From positions 62,001-126,000 of the forward strand of contig NZ_QBUD01000002.1 in NCBI RefSeq assembly GCF_003058085.1: a stretch of DNA of 64,000 nucleotides, read 5' to 3'. The DNA comes from Yoonia sediminilitoris (GTDB lineage: Bacteria; Pseudomonadota; Alphaproteobacteria; Rhodobacterales; Rhodobacteraceae). Below, piece by piece: positions 15,769 through 26,100 of this stretch; position 1 is the stretch's first letter, and every line of letters starts with the position of its first letter. Position numbers and translations under genes: made by a program. The notes beneath the pieces are model-generated. The model was given only the letters and a program-made list of their open reading frames with translations. It was not told the origin of the DNA and did no database searches.

Positions 15769-17917
15769 GGAATTGCCTCAGGAACAGTTGCCGCGCACCC
15801 CGGTAAATGCGGTAGCCGATCGGTTCAAACCCGTGGTCAAACTTGACCAAAGCCCGCGCCCCGACGTGGCTGATCTGCATCGGCTCAACGGTGGCCACTT
15901 CGAACTGGAACACGCTTTGCAGGGTGGACAGGTCGGTGATCCCTGCGGGGTTCAGAACGATATCCCCCCCGGCCTCTGTCGACAGGGCGCGCGACGGGAT
16001 CGTGTTTTGCGATTGCGGCACTTCGGCGATCAGGCGGGCGGGGACCGGCACGCCGATAGCATCTTGAAACATCACTTCGACCCCGGCGGTGCGGCTGCGC
16101 ACAATTTCGGCTTGCGCCTGCGGGATGGCCACCCGCAGGCGCATATCGTCACTGCCAATGACATAACCCACTACCTCACCCTGTCGCACAAGCCGTCCAT
16201 CCAGATCACCAGCATCAGGGACAATCACCTGACCGGGAGTGCGGGCCGTCACGGCCAGATCGGCGCGACGTTTTTGCAAGCCTTCCAACTGGTCTTCAAG
16301 CAAGGCCACACGGTCACGCAGCAATTGCGCCTGCACCTGATCGGTCAACAGAACCGAGCGCAACCGCAATTGCGCCTCGCGCAGACGGCTTTCCAGAATC
16401 TCGACACGGTTTTCAAGGATCGGATCAGCCAGCGCCACAACCGGTTGCCCGATATCTACATCAGGTGCGACCTGCGCCACGAACCCGTCCGTACCAGCGC
16501 GCAAGGTCGCATCCTGATCAAGCCAGACCACGCCATGCGCCACGGTCGTATAGGGGGCCGGCATAGTGAACAGGAAAGAAAACACCCCCACAAGCACCAA
16601 CCCGACCAACCCCAGCGCGCGGCCACGCCGTTGGCGCAATTCGGGACTGCTGAACAGGTATCTGATCCCCTTCAGGGTCGGCTGCACAAAGGTATTGAAA
16701 AGCGCCCAGCAGGCCAGCAAAATCCCGATGAAAAAGAATTTCGAGGCCACGAACAGCGCAATCGCAAAGCTGATGAACAGCCGATAGATAAAGGCCGCAA
16801 TGGAATAGGTGAACAGCCACAACCGTTCGCCTTTGGCGGTCACAGGGCTGTCGGCATCCTTGACCCCGAAAAGATACCGCCGGATCAGATAGAACACATA
16901 TTTGTTGGACCGCTGACCCAGATTGGGAATCTCGATCAGGTCGGAAAAGACGAAGTAGCCATCAAAGCGCAGCAGCGGGTTGCCGTTGAAAAGCAGGGTC
17001 GAAATCCCGCCGATCAGCATCACGTTGAACGCAAAGGCACGCAAAAGCCCCGGTTCTGCATTCAGCCAGAAGATCAGCGCAGCAGAGGCAAGTGCCAGTT
17101 CCACCATGATCCCCGCGCCACCCACAACGGCGCGCCGCCATTTATTGTCAAAGGCCGCAGAGGCGGATGCGTCTACGTAGGGCACGGGGATGAACACGAG
17201 GAACATCAGCCCGATTTCATGGACTTCCCCGCCCCAGACCTTGGTGGCGTAACCGTGCCCCAATTCGTGTAGGGCCTTCACAATCGGATAGGCCAGCGCG
17301 ATCAGCACAAGATTTTCAGCCGCCAAGACCTGATCGGTGAAGCCATTGGTCAACACGTCCCAGTTCAGGCCCAAAAGAACCAGACCGGCGCCAATCAGGC
17401 CCAGCCACAGAACAAACCCGAACGGCGTGAACAGCCAGCGCACCAAGGACACTGTGGCCCCAAGAAAACGGTCAGGATCAAGCAGAGGCAGGCGCAGGGC
17501 CATTGGATTTTTGATCCGGGCGATCATCGATTGCCGTTCCTGCTTGGAATGGCGCCTGCCGATTTCTTCCATGTCGGGGGGCAGGTCACTGGCAATCAGG
17601 TCAGAGCTGTGAAGCTGGCTCATCAGCCTGATCGTTTCGGACTGGGTCGGCGGGTCATCATCGAACCGCAAACAAGCCGCCTCCCAAATCTCGTGCATGG
17701 TCCGGCGGCCGTTCATCAGCGCAAGGATATAGTTCGCCGCCGGTGTGATCCGGTGGTATTTGCCGCTGTGCAGATCCTGCAAAATGAACCAGATATCGCC
17801 GCGAAACAGTTGCCGGTGCACCTCTACATGGCCGCGCAGGCGCGGTTTGAGCGGGGCCACCCGATACCAGTCCGCAGAGAGCAGCGCGCGCGCCATCAGA
17901 TCGGCGACCAACGCCAA
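15761..17917 (-). CDS. PqqD-like / M50 peptidase / HlyD fusion membrane protein
   Basis: A 718-residue multi-domain membrane protein. Residues about 25-115 match the PqqD/RiPP-recognition pattern (VHRQLFRGDIWFILQDLHSG, then ALMNGRRTMHEIW). Next is a polytopic M50 site-2-protease-like region with zinc motif HELGH (His217, Glu218, His221) and a second metal motif NPLLRFDGY (Asp319). After several membrane helices and a span near 437-452, residues about 460-710 form a HlyD-type adaptor with coiled coil. Proteins of this plan are associated with export of modified peptides in other bacteria. Here it could recognise a leader, process or thread substrate, and link to the envelope. It overlaps both neighbours (22 and 8 bp). 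Confidence 0.88.
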   Translation of the reverse strand: MALVADLMARALLSADWYRVAPLKPRLRGHVEVHRQLFRGDIWFILQDLHSGKYHRITPAANYILALMNGRRTMHEIWEAACLRFDDDPPTQSETIRLMSQLHSSDLIASDLPPDMEEIGRRHSKQERQSMIARIKNPMALRLPLLDPDRFLGATVSLVRWLFTPFGFVLWLGLIGAGLVLLGLNWDVLTNGFTDQVLAAENLVLIALAYPIVKALHELGHGYATKVWGGEVHEIGLMFLVFIPVPYVDASASAAFDNKWRRAVVGGAGIMVELALASAALIFWLNAEPGLLRAFAFNVMLIGGISTLLFNGNPLLRFDGYFVFSDLIEIPNLGQRSNKYVFYLIRRYLFGVKDADSPVTAKGERLWLFTYSIAAFIYRLFISFAIALFVASKFFFIGILLACWALFNTFVQPTLKGIRYLFSSPELRQRRGRALGLVGLVLVGVFSFLFTMPAPYTTVAHGVVWLDQDATLRAGTDGFVAQVAPDVDIGQPVVALADPILENRVEILESRLREAQLRLRSVLLTDQVQAQLLRDRVALLEDQLEGLQKRRADLAVTARTPGQVIVPDAGDLDGRLVRQGEVVGYVIGSDDMRLRVAIPQAQAEIVRSRTAGVEVMFQDAIGVPVPARLIAEVPQSQNTIPSRALSTEAGGDIVLNPAGITDLSTLQSVFQFEVATVEPMQISHVGARALVKFDHGFEPIGYRIYRGARQLFLRQFRV

Positions 17918-19818
17918 AGCGTGATCTTGAACCAGTCCACGAGCGGTTTGGTCCAGATCGCAACAAGGCGACGTTCATCAATTTCAATCCGGGCCGCCCC
18001 CTGCATGCCGGGGCGCAATGCGGCGGCTTCGCCAAGGAAAACGGCCTCGACCTCGAAGGTTGTCGCACCCTCGGCATAGGTGGCCACGGGCGTGATTTTT
18101 TCGATGCGGATCGGAAAGGTTTCGTTGGGCAGGGCCGTGACACGGAGCGCGCCGGTCTGGCCCGGTGCGACGTCAGCGATCGTCCGTTCATCGACTTGCA
18201 GCGTGACGCGGTAGGCATCAACGGGCGCAAGGGTCAAAAGCGGTTGACCACGGGTGACGGACGACCCGATGGTCTGGCTCAGATCGCCCGACACGATCAG
18301 CCCGTCAAAGGGCGCTTCCAGCCGCGTCCGTTCAATCTGTTCGTCGATCAACGCGATTTCGGCGTTCGCCTGATCAATCATGGTCTGGCGGATGTTGATC
18401 TCGGCCCGGTCGCGGGTGGCGACAGCGCGGTCATATTCGATCTGCTGGCGCTGGCGCTGGGTGACAAGGCGCAGACGCTCAAGCTCCAGATCACGATCAT
18501 CCAGCCTGACCAGCAGGTCGCCTTTGGCCACGACATCGCCCGCGCGCACGGGCGCATCCGCGATAAAGCCGTCGAAACCGGGCACGATGGACCGTTCAAC
18601 CGTGCCGATGACCCGCGCCTCTGCGCTGACTTCAAAGGTGGATTGGGCGAACCAGAAAAACACGACAAGCCCGATGACACCGGCCATGAACAGCTTGCGG
18701 ATCAGATGCGCGGGGCCCAGCAGACGCTTGAGCTGGACCGCGAGGCTTTCCAGCGCCTTGGTGATCAGCCAACGGTCATTGCGCCGCTTTTCATCCAGAA
18801 TAGGGGCCAGAACGGTGCCGACCGCTTCGAGAATTTCCAGTTGTTTGAGGTCAAACGGCTTGTCGGCAGGGCGTTCAAAGGTCAGCGCGCCGATGAACCT
18901 GTCGATAGCGTAAAGCGGCACGGTGAAGACATGCCCGGCGCCGTGTTCACGCGCAAGGACAGAGGCCGCCTGCGTCGCGAACGTGTCTTCCACCCCGTCG
19001 TCAGGCCACAGGACAGCAGCGCGCTGGTCGGTCGCTTCGTCCATGGTCGCTGACAGGCGCGCGACCAGTTCCATGCGTTTGGAGAATTGGGCCGAATGGG
19101 AAATCGCCTTGACCTTGGTGCGCCGCCAGCGACGCAGGCCCAGTGCAACACGGTCACAATCAAATCGCGTGGCAAGGTCCGTCACCGCGGCACTGGTCGC
19201 GGTGGAAAAATCCCCGCGTTCGGCCACGGCAATCACGGTATTAAGCGCCTCGACCGCGGCGGCATAGCGGGTTTCCTCGCGGGTGCTTTCCTCGGCACGC
19301 AGGCGGTCACGCAACCACGCGGACCCCCACTGCAGCTTGCGCATCGCACGGCGCATGGCGGCTTGGCTGTCGGGCTGCATTTCAACCACGACAACGCCAA
19401 CCGGGATGTCTTTCACGATCAAGGGGGCAGCGGCAACTATCATGCCACTCGCGCGGGACTGGCCCGGCATTTCACCGCGTGCAACAGGGCGCAGCTGGTC
19501 AACGGCGGACATGCAGGCATCAACCGCGGCGGCCGCTGCAACACGGTTGATTGGGCTGCCGCCAATGGGCTTCAGTTGACGCGATGGGGCGTCATAGACA
19601 AAGGCAAAGACAGCGGCGGCGTGAATGTCGCCTGCCTCGTCAAACTGGGCATGCATCAGCTCGGCCCAGCTTTGGCCTTCTTCCGCCAGATCGCCTGAAT
19701 CGGTCAGGGTCCGCCAAAGGGCGGCCTGCCCGGCGGGAACAGCGGCAACTTTGGCGTCTGTCTGGGTCGTTTGGTCTGCTGGATGAGGGTCGCTATGCTC
19801 TCGTCCTTCAGCTGTCAT
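17896..19818 (-). CDS. GAF-domain / HlyD fusion protein
   Basis: A 640-residue protein. Residues about 185-345 resemble a GAF domain (FDCDRVALGLRR, then FTVPLYAIDRFIGALTF). The part before it (about 50-175) may be a second, weaker GAF-like domain. One membrane helix lies near 375-391, and the rest is a HlyD-type periplasmic adaptor: lipoyl half (VPGFDGFIADAPVRAGDVV), coiled coil about 440-505 and lipoyl half (EAPFDGLIVSGDLSQTIG). A cytoplasmic sensor domain fused directly to a membrane-fusion protein suggests ligand-gated or redox-gated export. It starts with a 4-bp overlap after the DUF3467 gene. Confidence 0.85.
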   Translation of the reverse strand: MTAEGREHSDPHPADQTTQTDAKVAAVPAGQAALWRTLTDSGDLAEEGQSWAELMHAQFDEAGDIHAAAVFAFVYDAPSRQLKPIGGSPINRVAAAAAVDACMSAVDQLRPVARGEMPGQSRASGMIVAAAPLIVKDIPVGVVVVEMQPDSQAAMRRAMRKLQWGSAWLRDRLRAEESTREETRYAAAVEALNTVIAVAERGDFSTATSAAVTDLATRFDCDRVALGLRRWRRTKVKAISHSAQFSKRMELVARLSATMDEATDQRAAVLWPDDGVEDTFATQAASVLAREHGAGHVFTVPLYAIDRFIGALTFERPADKPFDLKQLEILEAVGTVLAPILDEKRRNDRWLITKALESLAVQLKRLLGPAHLIRKLFMAGVIGLVVFFWFAQSTFEVSAEARVIGTVERSIVPGFDGFIADAPVRAGDVVAKGDLLVRLDDRDLELERLRLVTQRQRQQIEYDRAVATRDRAEINIRQTMIDQANAEIALIDEQIERTRLEAPFDGLIVSGDLSQTIGSSVTRGQPLLTLAPVDAYRVTLQVDERTIADVAPGQTGALRVTALPNETFPIRIEKITPVATYAEGATTFEVEAVFLGEAAALRPGMQGAARIEIDERRLVAIWTKPLVDWFKITLWRWSPI

Positions 19819-20138
19819 TTCTGGTCGTCCGTTTTGAGCACGCCATGGCGGGCTTCATATTCGCGCAGGACATTCGTCAGGATCGTATTGAGCCGCTTGG
19901 CCGCAAAAGGTGTCAGGATCATCCGGTTGGTCAGATCAACCTTGAGCCCTGCATCCGCTGCCGGGTTCCACGACCGGTTGGTACCAAAAAACAGTTCGAC
20001 CTGTTCGCGTGTGCCCTGAATATTCACCACATTGGCAAATGCGGTCTGCATATTCGCATCATCCCAGGTGATGGATGCTTTCTGCTCGCCCTCAAGGGCG
20101 GGGTTCAGCCCGCCCAGTTCGTTTTTGTCGTCGGCCAT
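19815..20138 (-). CDS. DUF3467 family protein
   Basis: A 107-residue acidic soluble protein. The pattern TWDDANMQTAFANVVNI, then ELFFGTNRSW, then NRMILTPFAAKRLNTIL matches DUF3467, a small bacterial family without an established function. It lies 13 bp after the stop of the 31-kb giant gene and overlaps the GAF-HlyD gene by 4 bp. Its place between the substrate and the export genes makes a chaperone or adaptor role conceivable, but nothing in the sequence proves it. Confidence 0.88.
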   Translation of the reverse strand: MADDKNELGGLNPALEGEQKASITWDDANMQTAFANVVNIQGTREQVELFFGTNRSWNPAADAGLKVDLTNRMILTPFAAKRLNTILTNVLREYEARHGVLKTDDQK

Positions 20139-20151
20139 GTGCCAAACCTAC

Positions 20152-23100
20152 CTATGTGTCTTCGCGACCCCGCAGGCTGCGGTATGGCATAGCCACGGCA
20201 GCTGCACCATTGGTTGCCACAGTTGCCTCAAGCAGCCAATCGTCCTCGATCGCATCTTCTTCGGCAGGCGGCGCAGTCCGGTCACGCTGACCTTGTGGAT
20301 TGTCGTCGATGTCATCCACAATCCAGACGCCGCCCATCTCATCCACATATGCAAACAAAGCACCGTCCGTGTCAAAGAGTTCGATCACCGTGTTGGTTTC
20401 CGTCACACGTGGTGTTGCCGCGCTATCGACGGCAATGAACTGGTCGGTCGCTTCGTCATAAACATAGGACGAGACGGAATCGGCCGGGTTGACCCCTGCC
20501 AGTGTCGCCAGACCGCTGAGGTCAACAACAACGCCGACCTCGGTCACGAAGCTGCTGATCATCTCGCCGGTCGGGCGCATCGCTCCCGTATCTGCAATGA
20601 TCGGCGTGTTCCGCGTTGTTGCATCGCCAGCATAAAGCCCTGTCTGGCCGGACACAGTCGAGGAAGGACCAAAGTTATCAAGCGTGCTGTCCGCCAGACG
20701 CTGACCCGATGGCACAACAGGTGGCGTGAGGATAGCACCATCGTTGACCGTACCACGGCCTGTCAGAACACCTGCGCCCGATTGCTTGATGAATTCAGCC
20801 TGATTGACCGGGTTGGTGATGTCATTGTTCACCAGACCCAGTTCGCCATAAGGCTCACCCGCGTTTGACAGCGGCGTGCCATCTGCGCGCAAAATCGGAT
20901 CAACATCAGCCTTGCGAGTGCTATCCATGCCATCAGCCTGACCGACACGCACGATATAAGCCTCGATCGCGGTGCTGTAACTGTTGATGACTGTTGGCGC
21001 ACCAGCGTTCCGGTAGGGCACGAAGTACTCGTTGAATTCCCCGTTCCAGTCCACCAGACGATCACCGGATGTGTTGGCAATCAGGAAGTCACGACCGGCA
21101 CCACCAAAGGCGAAGTCTTCATAGCTGATGTCATCGTCTGGCACATCGTTCAGGCCCGCAGGATCGCCCGCGTTGACGCCACCGCTTGTCAGATCATCAT
21201 CGGCATTGATCAGGTCGTTACCATAACCGCCATAGATGTGATCGCGACCGGTACCGCCGAACAGGATATCATTGCCGATCGACCCGAATATACGGTCGTC
21301 GCCATCAGACAGCAGACCGTTTTCAGACCGGTTGTCCAACTGCCCTTCGGTGTGGTCGAAGTTGAGGAAGAAGGGGTTGTTGCCCGCCTCAAGCGTCACT
21401 TCGTTATCGTCGTTGAAGCTGATCACAGCCCGGCCAATCGACTGATCGACCAGCGGCAGGAACACCAGATGGATCGCGGGCGACGTCACACCACCGAATT
21501 CGGTTGTGTTGACCGCAGCGACGTTGCCCGGGTTGAACGGCGTATCAAAGCTGATGATATTGCCGTTGTGATCCTGTGGGCGTGCCGCGATTGGCAAGGC
21601 CTCTGCACCGGAAATCGCGTCAGACCCGACGCCACCATGCAGGAAGTCGCCGCCCCAGCCACCAAAGATAATGTCAGAGCTTTCAGTCGCTTCCCAATAC
21701 TGGTCGTTCTGATCACCCGGATTGTTCGAGAATGGAGTCAGATTGACCGACTTCACCAACAAACCATCACGATCGACGACTGTGCGCAGCGCGTTCTGAT
21801 CAGCCGCAATCAGCAGATTGTCGACGGAATTCAGCGCATTGATGCCATAGAGCGATTCACCGGATTGGGTTGAATTCCGACTTGTCATGATCCGGCCATC
21901 GTCGCCGATGACGCCATCTACACCTGTACCACCGGAAATCCAGTCGTTGCCTGTGCCACCGATGATGTCATCGCTTTGCGCATCACCGAACAGGGCGTCG
22001 TCACCCAACTGGCCGTAGATGGTATCATCACCGCCTTCGCCGTGAATCTCGTCCGCCGCACCCTGATCCGTGGCTTCGGATGCCGCATCAAAGTCGCGAC
22101 CGCCTTCGGTGTAATCCAGAAGATCAACACCGCGCGCCACAAGCCGCACGTCACCACCATAGGTGTCGTAGTTGAAGGTCAGGTACGCACCCGACGACAC
22201 GCCGCCGACGCCGACAAGGCGATAGATATTTGCGTTGTCACCGGCAATTGTATCGCTGTCACGGGCATGGGCACTGTCGCCATCATCACCAAGGTTGTTG
22301 CGGCTGGTATCCGTACCCGCGCCACCGAACAACAGGTCAGAGCCGTCCATCCGGTCTGCGCGTGTGATGATGCCGTAGTTTTCAGACGATCCGCCGATGA
22401 TGTCATCACGGCCAAGGTTGCCAAAGACGACATCTTCACCGGCGTTGCCTTCGATATAGTCGTCACCGTCGCGGCCAACACCGTTATGATCCTCAACCGA
22501 TGCATCAATGGTCAGCAAACCATCCATGCCGCGGCCCGCGCCGACGGCGTTCCCTTCGAACACATCGGCAATGCCGTTGAGGTCAAAGTCAATCGTGCCG
22601 TCACCTTGGATCACATCATCACCAAGCTGGCCAAAGATCATGTCATCTTCGGACCCGCCAGCGATGTAGTCATCGCCATAGACGCTGGTTGATGCGCCTT
22701 CGGCATGGTCAAAGACCAGAATGTCACGCTGCACGGTGCCATCGACATTTTCCTGCTGCGTGCCTGTGACAAGCAACTGACCATCGTTGGTGTTGACGTT
22801 CGTGCCATAGATCTGGGTGCCAGCCAGCGCCCGCATCCGGTTGTCCAGCAGCGTGGTCTTGCGATAGATCGACCCGTTGTCACCAAGGACAACATCGTCG
22901 CCTGCGCCACCGTCAATGGCATCGCCTGCGTCAGCGCCGCCAGCCACGTTGTGACCACCGATGATGTCGTCATCGCCAGAGCCGCCAAAGATCGTATCGG
23001 CGCCGGTCTGACCCATGATCATATCATCCCCAGCACCGCCAAGGATCATATCGGCCGCACCGCCATCAGCGACTTGCGTGCCGATGGATGTGGCAAAGAA

Positions 23101-26100
23101 CGCAGCCTCGGCCGGGTCGATCAGCGGCATGGTAGACAGATCAAGCGTACCTTCCACCTGCAAGTGGTCACCCGCGATCAGGTCATTCCCGCCAAGCCCA
23201 AAGATCGTGTCAGACCCTGTGCCGCCGATAAGCAAATCGAACCCTGCGCCAGACTGGATCATGTCGTCCCCGCCTTCGATCAGATCGATCGACCGGACCA
23301 GCGATGGGAAGTTCGTGCCCGCCTCGGGGTTGTGGAACATCATTTCAGCATGATCACCGACAAGGATGTTGGATGCATCAAAGACCGCTGGACCATCACC
23401 ATTATTGGCCTTGATCTCATCCGCCCCAGCGCCGCCAAGCACAATATCTGCACCCAGACCGGTGTCGATAAAGTCGACATCGCCGATGGTGGCGTCGATC
23501 GTTGTCAGGCTGACAAGGCTCATCGGCAGACCATCGTCGGCCAAAGCAAAGTCTTGCGTGCCGATCAGGCGGGCATTGTCACCAAAGACAATGTTGGCCC
23601 CATCGTTTGCGTTGATCGTGTCAGAGCCGAAACCACCGACAACAATGTCAGCACCTGCACCGGACGTGATCGTGTCATTCGCACCGTCGCCGGTGTTGAC
23701 GCTATCGAGCCGGATCGCGATTGGCTGTGGCGTATCCCCATCAGGGGTCGCAAACCGTGCGCGGCCATGATCGCCGAACAGGATGTCAGCGGCATCCAGC
23801 GTGCCAGCTACCTGGGTGTCGATGATGTCTTCGTCCGCACCACCAAACACGATGGCCGCTCCTGTACCAACGCGGATCGTGTCGCGCCCGCCAACGGTCG
23901 AGGCCAGCGTTTGTGCCGCCGCAAGACTGATCAGCGCCTCTCCGACCGGGGCTGTTGTGAAGCCAGCCAGATAGCCGTTGTCACCAAAGATGATATCGTT
24001 GCCACCGGCACCAGTGATCAGGTCGCCACCAACACCGCCAACAACAATGTCGCCGCCTGCGTTGGTCTGGATGGTATCTGCGCCACCATCAGTCAGGAAG
24101 ATCGACCGCGCGGCGCGCAAGACAGGCTCAACATCGCCCGCAACCGCAACGCGGAAGCGCATTTCGGCATTATCGCCGAAGATCACATCAGCCGCATCGC
24201 TTGCGCCTGCGGTCGTGACGTCATCCGCGCCGGTGCCAGCAACCACATAGTCGGTGTCAGTGCCGGTTGTGATCAGATCACGTGCACCTGCCGTCGGGTC
24301 CGTGCTGGTGATTGTCGCCAGCGTCAACTCAAGGCTATCAAGGCCAGCGCCGCTGGAATAACCCGTGATGCGCCCCGTATCACCAAGCATCACATTCGTG
24401 CCGCTGCCTGCGTTGATCGTGTCAGTGCCCTGACCACCCAGCACAACGTCATTGCCGGACCCTGCTGTGATCGTGTCATTGTCACCAACCGAGGCCGCGA
24501 CCGTCTGGATCAGGTCGATCGAGCTGTTATCGCCATCGCGCATTGTCCAGTCGATCAGGCCGTTGTCACCAAAGGCGATGTTGTTACCGCCGCCGAGCGT
24601 GATGGTGTCGGAACCCGCACCACCCAGAACGATATCATCACCTTCGTTGCCAAAGATCGTATCGTCGTTACCGGCACCGAAGTCCGTGCTTTCGATCCGC
24701 GCGAAATCTGCGGTTGATGTGATCTTGTTCGTACCCGGCACCTGCCAGACAAGCCCGTGATCACCGATCAGCACGTCACGCCCTGCGCCACCGATCAAAC
24801 GGTCGCGGCCAGCCACGCGTGTATCGCCGCTCAGGTACTGTGGTGCCGGATCAACAAAGCTGACTTCGATCAGGTCACGTGTGACCAGATCAATGTCAAA
24901 GCCGTTGTCGCCGTAAACGATATCCTGACCGTCGCCTGCATTGATCACATCATCGCCGGATCCGCCCGCAATCTGGTCGCGGCCAGTGCTGCCAAAGATA
25001 GTGTCGTTGCCTGCGCCGCCGTAGATGACCAACCCAAGTTCGGTATCAGACAGGGTGACATTACGGGCATCAATGGTGTCCCCGTGGTCTTCTGGCGCGC
25101 CAACCGCGTTGAAGTTGAAGGCATTGCCGTTCGGCGCCCCACCTTCGAAGTTGTAGCGCGCGCCTGTCGCATCCGTGTCGCCATAGATCGCCAGCAACGA
25201 CCGGTTGCCGTTCTCCGCAACCGAAATGTCATTGACCGTGATCGTATCCGCACCGCCACCACCGTGGATCAGTGTGATCGGCAGGTTCACAACACCGTCG
25301 CCGGTGTTGTTGTAATCAGAACTGATGTTCGTGCCATCAATCGTGAACGTATCGTCGCCCTGACCCAGCATCACCTCGATGATTTCAGTGGTCGAGATCG
25401 AGATGCCACGGTTGAACTCAAGCGGATCAAGACCTTCGCCCTGCGGGATCGACACGATGCCACTGCCCATGCCAATGCCATCAATCTGGGTGCGACCGTC
25501 GGCGATGTTATACATCCGCCCTTCATCATCCAGCGACACGCTGTCGTTGAAGATGTTGACGCGGTCGTTCTGGAATCGCTCATCCGTGGCAACAGTCACA
25601 TCAAACGGACCTGGATCGCTTTCGGTCGCCAGCATGATTGCCGCGTTGATCGCACGGCCTTTCGTAGGACCACCGTCAATGATCAGCGGGCCACGAATGC
25701 GGGCCGTGTCGTGATCTTCCACCGGGAAGGTCTTGGTGATCCGGTCAAGTGCTGTTGGCTCAAAGCCTGTGTCGGCTTCGAGTGCGACGGTCACCTCTTC
25801 GTGCCAGTTGGTCGCATCGAACGTCACCTGTGCGATCACCACGCGGATGTTCGCTAGCGCGGCCACTTCATCCACAACAGGCTGGGCACCTGACAGGATG
25901 ATCGTCGACCCATCTTCTGAAATCTCAGCAATCGCATAAGGCGCGTTGTTGTTTGCCGTGCCTGTGATGTCCATGACTGTGCCCGACAAGAAGCCATCTT
26001 CACGGAAGTCGCGACCATCGTTGCGCACGATTGTATCTGGCCCATCAGGGTTGCGCACAAAGGTCAGCGGAATGTCACGGTCCTGCAAAACAGTTTCGGT

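Noticed and set aside
15773..17272. Plus-strand open frame of 499 codons
   Set aside because: Opposite the PqqD/M50/HlyD gene, rich in His/Gln/Pro, no recognisable protein; a shadow frame.
22705..24717. Long plus-strand open frame (670 codons) opposite the RTX block
   Set aside because: Composition is a mirror of the Gly/Asp repeat codons of the giant gene; no family pattern or ribosome site; an antisense shadow.
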